Positions 32,638-45,204 of a DNA stretch of 64,000 bases are shown here, in pieces (the first letter of the stretch is position 1; each line of letters starts with the position of its first letter). Source of the DNA: Zhengitettix transpicula (taxonomy: Eukaryota > Arthropoda > Insecta > Orthoptera > Tetrigidae); NCBI GenBank assembly GCA_037074705.1, contig CM073594.1, forward strand, positions 78,989,009-79,053,008, given 5' to 3'. Position numbers and translations under genes: made by a program. Below the pieces are notes generated by a model. It did no database searches and was not told the DNA's origin. It worked only from the letters and a program-made list of their open reading frames with translations.

Positions 32638-33819
32638 CGAGGGTGGGCTGAAAAATGTCCCACCCAAAAATGATACAAGGTATTTTTTAGAATTTTATTT
32701 TTATTTTTCAACATAGTCTCCTTGTAACTCTCCACACTTCTCACAGCGATGCTCCCATCTCTGTAACCCGTCCAAAAATTACTCGGCGTTTTTCTCTGCA
32801 AAATATGTGTTCACGAAGGTGATTGCCACGTCATTTGACGAAAATAACTGTCCTACAAGCGCAATTTTTAGATGAAGGAACAAGAAAAAGCCGCTTGGGG
32901 CTAGATCTGGATGGTCAAGCAATTCAAACCGTAATTCGTGGATTTTCGCCATGCGAACCACTGAGATGTGAGACGGTGCGTTGTCTTGGTGAAAATGGAT
33001 TTTCTTTTTATGCAAATGTGGCCGTTTCTGCCTTCAGCTTGTCAAGTAATGATGCTCCTGTAATGGTTTTTCCTTTTTGAAGATAATCGATTAAAATAAC
33101 TCCATGACTATCCCAAAAAACAGTCGCTATCACTTTCCTAGCCGAAAAACTTTTTTTCAAAGCCGGTTTCCCCTTTGCAGTCCACTGTTAGGGCTGTATT
33201 TTTGTTTCGGGCGTATAATGATGTATCCAAGTTGCATCTAATCGGCGCCAAAACTCGGATTTATTGCGCCTAAACTTCGCCAAAAAAGCGTTGGAAATGT
33301 TCATTCGAACACGTTTTTTGTCTAACGTGAGCAAACGCGGCACCCAACGCTCGGACAGCTTTCTCATGCCTAAATGTTGATTTAATATGTGACAAAAACG
33401 TTCTCATGACCTCTGCTATCTCTCTCACTTTAATTCGGCGGTCGTGTAGCATCATTCGGTGAACTTTGGCGATGTTTTCGTCGGTAGTTGTAGCTTTTGG
33501 ACGTCCCCAACGTTCATCGTCTCCCAAGATCTTACGGACACTTTTAAATTCAGCTGCCCAAAATTTCACTGTGGTAAATGATGGTGCAGTTTTCCCAATA
33601 CACAGAATCCAACTCATCTGTGATTTGTGTAGGCGTATTGCCTTTCAAAAACAAATATTTAATAACAGCCCGATACTCGATTTTCTCCATTTTCACAAAA
33701 ACACTCACATCAACTCACTCAAACGACTGTTACATAACAACTGCGCGTCCATAATGGCTGAAACTTTGGTGAGTAACTGGCAACAGATCAACAACGAAGT
33801 TCACTAGCTTTTATTTATG
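32638..33819 (-). mobile_element. Family-2 mariner, 5' TIR missing
   Basis: The right (3') TIR of the element is at 32,638 (CGAGGGTGGGCTGAAAAATG after TA). Homology runs to 33,819 ('cactagcttttattta' on the plus strand), short of the other TIR by about 60 bp. It is oriented on the minus strand and carries a broken transposase. Confidence 0.88.
32690..33700 (-). pseudogene. Family-2 mariner transposase pseudogene
   Basis: N-terminal part (from about 33,691): SFTTVKFWAAEFKSVRKI, TTTDENIAKVHRMMLHDRR and IKVREIAEVM. The frame is then lost at the same 'catgagaacgt' deletion found in the 15.5, 53.9 and 55.8 kb copies. The catalytic part keeps HFHQDNAPSHISV. The block 'LLDHPDLAPSGFFLF' lacks the four residues PYSP of a normal mariner, and Gly replaces the third catalytic Asp. 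It cannot be catalytic. The C-terminal NTYFAEKNAE segment is recognisable. Confidence 0.88.
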
Positions 33820-36339
33820 TATGGATATTTTTGTGCTGATAGTACAAACACTAATTTTGGTACAGCCTCACGTAAAGAAAAAATTGGTCGTACCTTGCTA
33901 GTTATAGAATGCGGAGCGGACATTATTTTTGTTCAATTCGCATCTGATAAATTACCTATAGATATAGAAATCACATTGATAAAAAAATTACAAATATTTT
34001 CATTTTTGTACGGTCGGAGTCACCAGTCTTAATTTTTTTTTGGTGATATTGCCGAGGTTGAATACGAAAGAGTACTATCACACTCTATTAGTAGATGTTT
34101 TAGTAATTCAGTCGATAATATATTTAAGGCTTGAAATCGTGTTGCTTACTTGCTTGCCCAAAAATGATATAAACATTTTTTGAAAATTAGATGTATGAAG
34201 CCTACATGTGGATTCTTCACGGTAAATTCTTCAAATAGAAAAGAATGACGTTTCAGGATTATTTATAATGCTATACGAACAAATTCGTAAACGTAAGAAC
34301 CAAGGAGGCAAACAGATATTGACGAAAATTCGAGAATCTGGCCACGTCGTTGTGCAGCGATTCAAAAGTGATGATTTTTTTCCCTGTGAAAACTGCATGA
34401 AATAGCAAAATAGAAGAATCCGCAATTTTAGTAAATAGATAACTTTTTGAAACAAATGAAATTAATATTAACAACTTTTTTGATTACATTTTAACAATAA
34501 ATAAAATGGAATAAGTGAATATATTGATTCGACATCACAAAAATGGATTGAAATGTTCCAAGATTTTACGGTCAATTTACAATGAAAGTGTATTTTTATT
34601 AAATTAATCGAGGATGTATTTTGTTAACTTGGGGAAATGGTCAGTAGTAAAAAGAAAATTTTCTATTATGAATTCCTGCGAATTTGGGAGTTTCAAAAAG
34701 AATGTTTCGTTACATCTGCTGAAAATTATTTGAAAACGGATCAGGAGCGATCAATTTCTAAAGAAAAAAAATAATTATTACCTAGTGTATTTTGATTTTG
34801 TAACAAAGTAAATAAGTTTCGTATTTATATTTGGTTTAATGAGAGGGGGAGGGGAATTTGAGGCCTGTCCATAATTTGCTTCCTAAAATTATGATAACCC
34901 TAGTTAAGGAGCAAGGCCGTTCCGATGGTTCTGGACGTTTCCTCCTGGAGCCACGGCCAACAATTTCCACGTTAAGGTCTTTGTTTTTATTGCAGAGGAG
35001 TGAATCGTTACGAATTGATTCCATACAATCAAACTGTTAACAAACACTTCAAACTAACTATTTACTACTAAGCAGATTGTAAAAAATCAGTAGGTCTCAC
35101 CACCAGTCACTATCAATTTCAAGTAGTTGCTAATCAGTTTTCGTGTTATTGATATCGGATTTTAACTTTGATCTGCGGCTGGATTTTAGGTACTAGTGCA
35201 AAAATAACACTTTTTATTCATTGTGAATCATATTTAACCATTCTCATATGATGGAGAGACTTTGGTTACAATTTCATCACTGGTAAAACTTCTGTCCGCA
35301 CGATTTTACGGTCAAGATCAATGTATTCGCGAGAAATAGCATGGTATGTTAGATGCACAGTAGAAGGGAAAAGGTGGAAAGGAGTATTGTCGTCAGGTGG
35401 GAACTCGTAGGAGCAACGCTACTATCATTCTTAAAAACATTCATAACATTCTTACAGACAGCGACGAGGTCTTTTATCACACCCCGTGCTTATCATTTCT
35501 TACCTTTCACGGATAAGTTATTTGACGAACAACATATCCTGGATTGAACTTGCGCCAATGTTTTCATAATAGTTTTTAGACTACCAAGTTGCCGTTACAA
35601 ATGTTCGTGCTAAACCCTCACTACAATTACAGGTCTGTGGACCACTTCCCATCGGGTTTAGCCACGACTATTTTTTCCCCCCAGTTTGTTTGTTACTAAA
35701 GTGGCCGGGTCTTTTGCAAAACTGATGCTCCTTTCAGGAAAACGCTTATGTCACTATATATTACTTTCTCAACACATCGCTTTACGTAGGCTGTCGTCAA
35801 CATGTCAGAATTTTGAATGGTTATTTCTTTGTAAATATGAATTTTAATGTTTTTACACTGTATGTTAGCCGTCATTTCAGAATCCGACAAACAGTCTCAA
35901 TGTATACACGCTCAGTGAGTGACAGGTTGAAACAAGTCCCCGAGCGGATACAACGCTTCGCAGCCAATGTTGCAAGCACGAAAACAAAAAATTCCGTGGC
36001 TAACGCTAGTCTGGCAGAGCTGTGAGCGCCATTTCGGGCAACGTTTTTTCTGCATTTCGTATATGAACTTAACAAATAAAATAATGTATCTATGCTACAC
36101 ACGTTGCAGTTCCGTCTCGGTCAAACCTTAATGTTGGAAATGAAAATTTCTTTATAATAACTATCGTGTAGATTTTATGAATGATTGTATCAACCACATT
36201 TTGTGGGGCAATAAACATTGCTGATAAGAAGTAAATTGTAATGATTAAAAGGGAAGCTAATTAAATGAAATATTTAATCAAATTTATTAAAATTAAAAAA
36301 ACTTTTAACAGGTGTTTTTAGTTTTAGTTTTAAAAATGA
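33820..36339. other. 2.5 kb without a recognisable gene
   Basis: Several 60-85-codon frames on both strands, none with a motif I recognise. One pyrimidine-rich 'tttgtttttattgcag' (about 34,980-34,995) looks like a 3' splice site but is not followed by a convincing exon. GC-richer patches occur at 34,890-34,980 and 35,910-36,040. No repeat shared with the rest of the window was found. Confidence 0.4.
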
Positions 36340-37290
36340 TTAGTCCTGGGTTGGCACGCGGAATTCAATCAAAATTTACAAACAAATTTTTATTTTATAA
36401 TTTGTGGCGTTCAAGGTAAAATACAATCTTTTATATTTTACAAACAATCAAATTTAATAACTCTTCTTCTCAGGGTCTTTACTGGGTTTGATAAGTAAGA
36501 ACAAGATTATAAATAAAATAATTAACAATTCAAACAAATTGATACGAACGGAATACGAAATCTAAGAAAATGAAAAGAAACGAAATCTGACTATACCCTT
36601 AATTAGCGTTTACATAATTTAATTATTTTGGTTTGTACTTACAAATGTCCTGCTGGTTCCAGACTTAACGTTTTCGAAGCTTGGGGACACAATTCACAAT
36701 AAAAAAAGCCATTAATCACAGACTTGAACAAACACACGGTTGTATTCCTTGGATTACTCCTCCAGGAACTCGAATATTTGCAACTCCGGTCAAGCGTCAA
36801 ACGTATTAAATTTCAATACCTTTTTGTGGAAAATGTTATTTCGGAGCGCGGATTTATCTGAACGGGGCGCTAAACCTTTTGTCTTAGCTTTACAGATTGT
36901 TATATAACTTGTCTCTCCGTCCAGATCTTTTTACAAATGTAATGATTAACATATAAGTCACTCAGTTGAATTACTAAGCTTGGAACACGCTGTTCGTACT
37001 CTTAAATTTCGCTCCCTCTCTCGACCACAATATTAGCCAGACTGCAACCAACTGCCCTTCCGTTCAATGCGCGCAGTTCACAACAAAGCTAGCCGACAAA
37101 GAGCTTGCCGTCATTGTTATCTTTTAAGATGGGTGCCGCTAAACAATTCATTATAATTTAAACAATTAATGGTCTCCTTAATTAGTATTGCAAAATAGAT
37201 AATCGAACCTTCCTGAACCTTTAACCTTTGGCTAATACTGCGATTAATAGTTCTTTAATATTTACGCTACAGAAAACTCACAACTATGAA
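36340..37290 (-). mobile_element. Diverged LTR-A copy, boundaries approximate
   Basis: Carries the family landmarks on the minus strand: the R-like block whose plus strand is 'cagggtctttactgggtttg' (about 36,473-36,492), then 'cgaaatctgactataccctt' (36,579-36,598), 'tagcgtttacataat' and 'cttacaaatgtcctgctgg'. The U3 side is GC-richer (36,960-37,120). Neither TGTAATAA terminus is clear. Confidence 0.55.
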
Positions 37291-37329
37291 ATCAATTTAT
37301 CTTTTCCTCATAAATTAAATAGGACGTAC

Positions 37330-37435
37330 GTTTGAGTGTTTATATGTATGTTCCGCATAACCGTGGAGCAAATTTCACCAAATTTCGACCACATGTTCCT
37401 TGCGACTAGATACGAACACTTGTAATGTTTTATCT
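37330..37435 (+). mobile_element. Short Helitron leader fragment
   Basis: 'tgttccgcataaccgtggag' and 'caaatttcaccaaatttcga' match the post-5'-end leader of the long Helitron at about 20,050 and the copy at about 62,500-62,810. Confidence 0.6.
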
Positions 37436-37439
37436 GAAT

Positions 37440-38155
37440 CCGGACTTTTAATTAGTTATTTTTAATATATTTAATTTATTCAATTATGTTGCAGGGGAGA
37501 AATTAATCATAATAATTAATTATTTATATTTTATGAACAAAATAAAATAAACGCCAGCTCTCATTATCAATTTAAACTCCCGCGGCTAGTTTACAAAATA
37601 AATTAAAATAAAAACACAGAGACAATTTCTCACAGGGGTTGGTGGGCCATAACACGGTGGTGATATGGCTTTGATGGCTATTATGTCCGGTACATTACCT
37701 CTTGCAGATCTGGTCAGGTCAAGACGTCACAGATAGCTGAGGTGGACGCTGCAATCCCACGTATATCCAGGAAAATCTCCGAAAAGACTCAAAACTAAAA
37801 TATAACTCCACGTAAACTAAAAAACAGCTTCTCAAAACTTGAACTGTAGTTTTCGAGAAGTGAGATCTAACTTCTCAAAGTTAAATGTAATTTCTCAATA
37901 CTAATATAACTATAATGCTAATATAACTAACTCATGACTAAAATTTAACTAACTCTCACTTACTCTGCCAGCTCCCTTCACACTTCGGTTGTTCGAAAAT
38001 TCCCCCCACAGGGTCTAGTATTCTGCAGTTTTTATCCAATCGGAATTAGATTCGTGCCCCCAAAAGTCTCAATTTCTTAATTGCCCACATGGCCAAAATT
38101 AGGGGTGTGAAATGACACGGTAGCCATGGTGCCAATATGGTCAAACATATTGTGA
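37440..38155. repeat. Repeat X, copy 2, left part (split by a LINE)
   Basis: Collinear with 3,335-4,150: 'ttaattagttatttttaata', 'cgcggctagtttac', 'cacaggggttggtgggcc', 'gcagatctggtcaggtc', A-rich 'acttctcaaagttaaatgt' units, 'ttccccccacagggtct' and 'atccaatcggaattagat'. It resumes after the LINE at 39,140. Confidence 0.65.
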
Positions 38156-38165
38156 GAGCACAGAT

Positions 38166-39135
38166 TTGATTTGATTTATTTTAATCCATTAGTCCTAGTA
38201 TGAGAAAATAGTATACCTCAATACATAAAATTACAATATTATAATTGGATGCTACAATTATAAATAATTAGAAGTTAACATCAAAATACTAAAATTCGGG
38301 AACACAAATTTCCCTGTCCAACATAAGTAAAATATATTAATAATATCAAAAATAATAATTTTTAATTATAATAAGGGTATAATATAATATTTACAGTTGT
38401 AATAAAAAAATTGTATGCATACTAGTAAATAATTCATGAATTAACTATCATAAAATATAGAATTACATATCACACAAGAATAAACACAAAACTTGACACA
38501 CGCACACTCGAAGGAAACACGCGAAACAGGGACGAAGAATCTGCCATTCCGTAGAAACTCCAGGCCGTATATGCAACAAACAAACAAAAGAGCAGAAAGT
38601 ACCAACGGCGACTAATCAAGTTCTGAAATAAGTAGTTATTATTAGCAACACATTAATTTTGTAAAAGAACTGCAAAAGTATTGAATTATTGGGGGACCGA
38701 TCAAGAAACTCCTGTACTGAGTAAAACACCGGCGCCTTTCAGTAGAATATTTTTACATTCAATCCCAAAACTCTTGTAGTTATTATTGTTCTTAACATCT
38801 GGAGGAAGACTATTGTATAAAACTATCCCTGGATGGTGAATACTTCTCTGGTAGAGAGCAAAGATCTTAGACCTGAGCGACTTCTAGTCTCATAATCGTG
38901 AGACTCGCCATTCGTTTGAAAAGATTCGTGGGAAGCTTAACGAACTTTAAAATTTTGATAATAAACACGCTGGTTTTTGAAAAATGGTTTACAACTGTAT
39001 TTATTATCCGTATTAGAAAGTATTATAATGGCACGCTTTTGCAACTTGAATATTTCAATGCTCTTGGTGTAATTGCCCCAATTTGCAATGCCGTAACACA
39101 TAAGGGAATAAAAATACGCAAAGTACACCATTACT
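38166..39135 (-). pseudogene. LINE 3' end nested in repeat X
   Basis: A minus-strand frame from 39,131 reads MVYFAYFYSLMCYGIANWG then IFKLQKRAIIILSNTDNKYSC and FFKNQRVYY. This is the conserved segment after the reverse-transcriptase palm of CR1/Jockey-like LINEs (YGI--WG, then LQK-AIRI). It continues with broken frames through LRSLLSTREVFTIQG. It ends with a 3' UTR and the tail 'AATAAATCAAATCAAATC' at 38,166. The 5' truncation is typical of LINE integration. It lies inside repeat X, so it is younger than that repeat. The reverse-transcriptase active site is absent. Confidence 0.8.
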
Positions 39136-39139
39136 TAGC

Positions 39140-39360
39140 TGGCCAGACACACACAGTATTATAATCTCTACAAAGGAATGCCAAATCGGGGTTGTTTCAT
39201 ATCTCTGAGTTTCCCTCAGTGCCTGGAAGCGAGCATTGACCCTTGAGTGACCAAAGCCGAAAATATAAAATTCTTAAAATATTTTATTTTGTAAAAGAAA
39301 TTAAAGTGCATAAATAACAATCAACCCTCAATTAAATTATACCGCTTGTGCACACTTCAC
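39140..39360. repeat. Repeat X, copy 2, right part
   Basis: 'ggccagacacacacagtatt', 'ggaagcgagcattgaccc' and the following AT-rich tail continue the alignment with 4,185-4,360 after the LINE insertion. Confidence 0.6.
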
Positions 39361-39369
39361 ACTAGGGAC

Positions 39370-39905
39370 GGTAAGTCACGACTAGCACCGCCAGGGTCAG
39401 GGGTGAACATTTTCAAACACTCTAAAACGGAAGATATTTGTGCCAGATCAATGAGATTGTTAATGTTTCTCCCGATGTAAATTGAGTGCAATTTCAAACT
39501 TCAGTATGGACGGTGAGCACCCTTAGGAGTGGGCGTAGAAACTTGACAAGAAAATAACACGAAAACAACCAGAGATCGGACTCAAATCCGGAGTTATGCA
39601 TGTTGCTGAGTTTTATTACGACATTCTACTTACCGTTTAACCCCTGGGGCGGGGGTGGACTGGGGTGCAAATATTCAAATCAGTTTAAACGGACGATATT
39701 TTCGTCGAAAGAGAATTTTCGTGGGTCAATGAGATTTTCTACGTGTAATTTCAACCGCTTTCAGCCTGAGAGGGGAGCAACCTTCAGGATTGAGGTGGAT
39801 GGGCATTACATTAAAATAACTCTAAAACATCCTAGATTTGAGTCAAATCCGGGGTTATGGATATCTGAGGTTATGACAGCTTGGGAAACGTCGAGCACCA
39901 AGCTA
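39370..39905 (+). mobile_element. Helitron-array fragment (about two units) with decayed 3' end
   Basis: Two units marked by 'aaacactctaaaacgg' (39,415) and 'aaatcagtttaaacggacga' (39,677), about 262 bp apart. The end 'gggaaacgtcgagcaccaag' + CTAG at 39,902-39,905 is a mutated Helitron terminus. Same sequence family as 19,996-23,955. Confidence 0.7.
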
Positions 39906-39949
39906 GTACAAATATAGAACAGAAAAAGTCTCAGATATTTATTTTAATA

Positions 39950-40587
39950 CTAGCTGGGTGCCCGGCGTTGCTCGTGTACTTATATATATAAACTCGAAAA
40001 AGTATTTAATTGAATACTTAAATATATTCCTTGAGTATTTCAGGATATAATTGTCAATTGTCAGTCAGTCTTCATACATTACGAAATATTACATTGATGA
40101 AATTGTTAGCTAGACTCACAACTAATATAGCGCGAAAATTAACTTGCATTTTCCGCAAGGATGGTAAAGTAATTCGTATTCTTCTTTATTACCATTCGAT
40201 GGAGTATTGCTGTATAAAATTATACTTTTTATTTAAAGAACATATTTCTGGTTTATTTCATTCCTAATAAAGGAAATATTTCCTTTGTTCGTTGCGTAGT
40301 AAAGTCTTTCTCTCGCGTGACGTCATTGTCTTTTGGCGCGCAGTAATTTAATATTTAATGATCACGATTTTTAATTATAATTCTTTCCACATGTATGCTA
40401 GGCGTTTCTCACCCTCACAGTACCGTTTCTCGTATTTTGAAGAATATGTGTACCAATTTTTGTTGCATTCTGTCCACGCGATAAAATTTGTATAAAGAAC
40501 AACGTAAATACATACATACATACATACATACATACATAAATACATACATACATACAAATATACATCCTTTTTTATTATATAGATAGA
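39950..40587 (-). mobile_element. Complete non-autonomous Helitron, about 640 bp
   Basis: On the minus strand it starts TCTATCTATATAATAAAA, with A immediately upstream. It passes through a (TATG)n stretch (40,509-40,555) and ends with hairpin GAGCAACGCCGGGCACC then CAGCTAG at 39,950, with T following. This A-T insertion site with hairpin and CTAG is characteristic of Helitrons. It has no coding capacity. Fragments of the same family are at 18,541-18,950 and 46,700-47,205. Confidence 0.82.
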
Positions 40588-42494
40588 TTAAACGACATTT
40601 ATGGAAAGCCCAAGAATGTGTAATGGATAAATGTCTGAGACTATTTCGGGTATATACTTGTATTGATTGTTATCTCAGTCTTTGTAGTTAATTTAATGAT
40701 TTTATAGTTGGTAATTAAATAAATATTCACTTGATCATCTCAATATAAGTGTTCATACAATTTAAAAACGTAGCAGTTTGAAAAATACTGAAAATTGTGT
40801 TTAACTTTAATGTATGAAGAAATATGACAAACATTGATCAAAATAATATTTCACAGAAGTATGCCTAATATTAAAACAAATAATCAGAATAATTTGAAAA
40901 TATGAATAATTAAGTAAAACAGAAATTTTAATAGTATTAAAAAAATAGAGATAATGTATTTTTGTGAGTGTCTTTGAAAATTTTACAGATATTATAGTAT
41001 AATTATTATTACTAAAGTTTTAATTGCTGGTATTGTTAAATTGACAATTGTATTGAGCCAGCAGAAAAAAAAATATGAAAGAAAAACAGATAATATGAAA
41101 AATAAAGTGTAATGGTTTCTCATGGTCTTTGTTCCTCATGTTTATTTTGTTTGTCTCTTATTGTGTATGTTATGAATTTTCATTACAAATGAAAATGCAT
41201 TTTAATTATAGTCTTTTTTATTACAAAGATGACTACGCTAAAGCGATATTATTTATACTGCGCCACTTCAACTAATTTGTCGATTTTTATAGAAAGGAAG
41301 GGAATCTCTTTGATCGTTCTGGTGGATTAACGAGTTTTGAACTCTATAAAATGTTATATATTTATAGGTACATAAGCAATTAATACGAAAGAAACTAACA
41401 ATAATCAAAGAAAAACTTAGATTGTTTATGTAATCAATTTAGATAAAGAAGGAATAAATAATATGAACATGACTGTTCCTTTTTTTTATTGGATTTTATA
41501 AGTATGTGGATGATAACACTAATGCGTTATATTTTATACTTCAGCACTTCAACTAATTTGTCGGTTTTAACGAAAACAAAGTAAGCTCTTTGATCGTTGT
41601 GATGGATAGAAGCGTATTGAACTCTATAAAATGTGATATATTTAGAGTGTACTCAGTGATTGTAGTCTGACCTTAGGTGATAAGAATATTGTTTAATAAT
41701 TACAAAAAAATAATATAAATTTATGACTCTGAGGTTTTCTGTTTCCGCCATTTTTAGGAACATCTACGTGGAAGTAAATTAACCCCTACTACGATAGAAA
41801 CATGAGTTAAACAAATGTTAATCTCTAATTTAAAATAAATATAAGAAATTGACAGTTCCAAAATTTAAACAAATACATTTTGAATTGATTATATATTGGA
41901 TTCTTTACAGTAACGATCAGATTGCTAGTTAATTACTTTGTTTTTATAGTATAACCAGTGGTCGAAACAATACTGGTTTGCAGAAGCCATATGTAAGCTA
42001 AATTACAAATAAACCTATAATTTGATTAAAAATATAAAAAGAATTTCGTGAATTTCTTCTTGTTAAATTTACGATTTTCCCAAGGTAGCAAAACACATTT
42101 CCAGTAACTTTTAAACGAAAAATAATCATAAAATAGCGGTCTAATTACTTTCGTTGAGTTAATTTGGAAAACTAAAGCTGAAAGTAATTAATTTATAATA
42201 TCTAAGGTTTTCGATATTATTTTCCAGAAAAATTATTGAATATTTTTACACGATTCAGAGTTTTTGATAACTGATCGACCTTTTAAATCCTCTTTTTATC
42301 TAATAAAGCAAATTTGTTTGAATGCCAATGGATCAAATCATATTTATTTTCCGTGGATCAACAGGTGAAGGTAAGCTTCAGGGATATGAAAACGGACACA
42401 CATATTGTACATAACGTTCACCTACAATAAATATTCAAATGTAAACTATAAAATATCTGTAACTTATATTATTAATCATGTTACATTAAACATA
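40588..42494. other. AT-rich, no gene; contains spaced direct repeats
   Basis: About 1.9 kb of very AT-rich sequence. Two ~145-bp direct repeats (41,225-41,370 and 41,506-41,650, offset 281 bp) share 'cacttcaactaatttgtcg', 'ctctttgatcgtt' and 'gaactctataaaatgt'. No coding signal. Confidence 0.55.
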
Positions 42495-43771
42495 CCACTG
42501 TGATAAAAAAGTAAGGTGAAATTGTCATTTAAAACTCCCGGGTATTAGGAACGCAAGCCAATTTTTTTCCCTAGGATGGTAAGACTGTCTGTAATATTTT
42601 CCAAGCGTCTGTTTGTTAAAAGGCTTAATTATCTCCGAGTTACACGTGTTTTTTAAAACAACCAAAAGTGAATTTTTCGATTTTTGCAATGGGTTATTTT
42701 GTTTGCGGAACGAATATTATTGTGCGGACACGTTGAAAATGTTGCGGAAGGCATTTGGCGATCAAACTATGGCACAAAAAAACGTTTATAAGTGGTACAA
42801 CGAGTTCAAAGAGGGCCGAGAACGCGTTGAAGACGAACCGCGCTCTGGACGACCATCAACGTCTACCGACGAGGGCCACGTCCATAAAATCAAAGATTTG
42901 GTGCTTGAAAATCGTCGATGGACAATTAGAGATCTCGCTGATAGTGTTGGAATATAATTTGGTTCAGCCCAAACCATTTTGAAGAATGTTTTGTGTCTCA
43001 AACGCGTCAAGTCTCGATTGGTGCCAAAATCGCTCAAGATTTGGAAAAAAAATCGTCGCGTTGATGTGTGTGAAACTTTGCTGTCTGACTATCAGGACCA
43101 CTTGAAATTCATCATTACTGGAGACGAGACTTGGATTTACGCATACGACCCTGAAACCACCGTCCAATTAAGCGAATATCGTGCAAAAGGTGACGCAAGA
43201 CCGAAAAGACCACGGCAAAGTCGATTGAAAATCAAGGTCATGTTGACAGTTATCTTTGATTATCGTGGTGTGGTGCACTATGAATTCCTTCCGCCGGGCC
43301 AAACTGTCAACAAAGAATATTATTTGAGCGTTATGCGTCGTTTGCGTGAAGCTATTCGTCTGAAACGGCCGGAATTATGGGCGAACAACTCTTGGTTCCT
43401 TCATCACGATAATGCATCATGTCATACTGCATTGGTTCTTCGCGACTTTTTTGCCAAAAACTCTGCTCATATCGTTCTGCAACCACCGTATTCGCCTGAT
43501 TTCGCTCCGTGTGACTTCTGGCTATTCAGAAAACTCAAAAGGCCAATGCGGGGACTCCGTTTTGACACGATTGAGGAGATAAAAACCGAATCGAAGAAGG
43601 TCTTGAAGGCTATACCGGAAAAAGACTATTCCGACTGTACTGGAAAAAGCGTTGGAAAAAGTACGTTTTATCGGACAGGTATTACTTTGAAGGAGATGAA
43701 ATTGATTTGGAAGAATTAATAAAGAATTTATATTTTATAAATAAATTCACCTTAATTTTTGTTCACAGTGG
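42495..43771 (+). mobile_element. Full-length mariner element (family 1), 1,277 bp
   Basis: The 5' TIR CCACTGTGATAAAAAAGTA and the 3' end, complement of CCACTGTGAACAAAAATTA, are flanked by TA at 42,493-42,494 and 43,772-43,773. It encodes a transposase with a single nonsense codon in its catalytic-half reading frame. It is better preserved than its relative at 12,012-13,313, with the TIRs matching for about 26 bp apart from three changes. Confidence 0.95.
42690..43733 (+). pseudogene. Mariner transposase pseudogene (family 1, DD34D)
   Basis: The frame reads FCLRNEYYCADTLKMLRKAF, KNVYKWYNEFKEGRERVEDE and GRPSTSTDEGHVHKIKDLVL (DNA-binding region). A TAA at 42,956-42,958 falls where the 12.8 kb copy has Ser (SVRIS against SVGI*). 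The frame then resumes through GDETWIY, HHDNASCH and PYSPDFAPCDFWLF, keeping the three catalytic Asp with 34 residues between the last two. Near 43,636 a short deletion shifts the frame after EKDYSDC, replacing the normal FEDWKKRW ending with unrelated residues. The start codon region is also unclear. So: one nonsense codon, one C-terminal frameshift, intact active site. Confidence 0.92.
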
Positions 43772-43773
43772 TA

Positions 43774-43975
43774 TTTTACTGTGTAATAAATAATACTTCA
43801 TGCTAATCATTATTTAGAAATGTTTTCTTTTGTTTGCAAACATTGTTATCGTTAGGGTTAAGTGAGGTACATATTGTCCACAATGCATACTAATTGTTTC
43901 GTTTTATTTACGTATTAATATTTATTATTAATAATCGCTTAATACCTTTTTAGTGTTTCGTATAGTATTTATAAG
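43774..43975. other. Spacer
   Basis: AT-rich, nothing recognised. Confidence 0.4.
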
Positions 43976-44060
43976 CTGATTAGCTGAGTAGCCGGCGTTG
44001 CCCGGGTGTTTATTTAAATTAGCCCGGAGAAGGAATTGATCGACACAAGCATCTTGGTAA
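43976..44060 (-). mobile_element. Helitron 3' end fragment
   Basis: Minus strand: AATTCCTTCTCCGGGCTAAT, then CCCGGGCAACGCCGG and 'ctactcagctaatcagc'. It matches the 3' end at 51,300-51,361 and the hairpins at 23.9 and 39.95 kb. Confidence 0.65.
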
Positions 44061-45204
44061 ATACATTTAACCAGTGTTTGGAACATTTACCCATTTATGT
44101 TCCACTTCCGAAATTTTCAACTTAAGTTGTTACAATCTACGATTAATTGTATTCTTACATCCATAAATTAATAGTTGCTAGTTGAAGACCCACATTAAAG
44201 GACCGAAAGGTATTGTATTTTTAATTACAGTTTATTTAAATGCTTGCGTGTCTTTTGGCTGTTAATTTCTCGGCCATAACTTAATTTCTTAACTATTTCG
44301 CCGTTTAGGAAAAAGTTACTCTTTCGAGAATTTCTGCCTTCTCGCCCAGCGAACAGGAAGGGGAGGGGGCTTTGGATAGAAAAGGGTCATCTGTCCGTTC
44401 ATCGCACAATATCGGTTTGTCCGCTCATGCCACGTCCGCACATAACACGGCGCCATTGCAGTTAATTTCTAAGAATATTCTTCTCACTTTAATATATGAA
44501 TATAAAATAATTAAAATAAATCGCTTAAAATTAATAAAATCTTACAAACCCCAACACTATAAAAAAATTTTTTATTACATCTGCTTTCAAAAACATTAAC
44601 TGAGAATTATTATTGTCATTCGAATCTGACATTAGGTATATTTCAACGTGATGAGTGCGAAACGTTGATGGCCTCGACGATTGTTGACTAATGAAATCTT
44701 ATGTCAGGCACGTGGATTTATTTTTTATTTCTGTGTCAAGTGAGAAGAGAAGGCTGCCACTCGCGCGGTTTAAATTGTTTCCCTTGCCGACGTCTGAGCG
44801 AGACGGAATTCCCGTTTATTCTCGCTGATTAAATTAACTATTTCCTGTTATTGCAGTTTCCAGAGAAACTGGACCATGCTGCAGGTCACATTATTTGTAG
44901 ACACGTTCTAATTGGTGAATTTACTTTTCAATTGATTAATTACAGCTAACTAAATATTGAGTTTACATGAATTTGAATATATTAAAAACATATTAAAGTA
45001 ATAAATAATTACAAATGTAATAAATATATACAAATTACGTTGTACACTATTTCCAAGTTTCTGTAAAATTATTTTTGTAACATACTGTAGCAGTTCAATA
45101 TAGAGACTCAGCAGTTCTAACCATGGTTTTATTTCAATGTACATACTTGAGAAAAGTCCTAATAATCAGTACAGTAAATATGAAAATTGAACCCATTCCC
45201 ACAT
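44061..45204. other. No recognisable gene
   Basis: AT-rich with a GC-richer patch at 44,740-44,820. No motif-bearing frame or shared repeat was identified. Confidence 0.4.
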
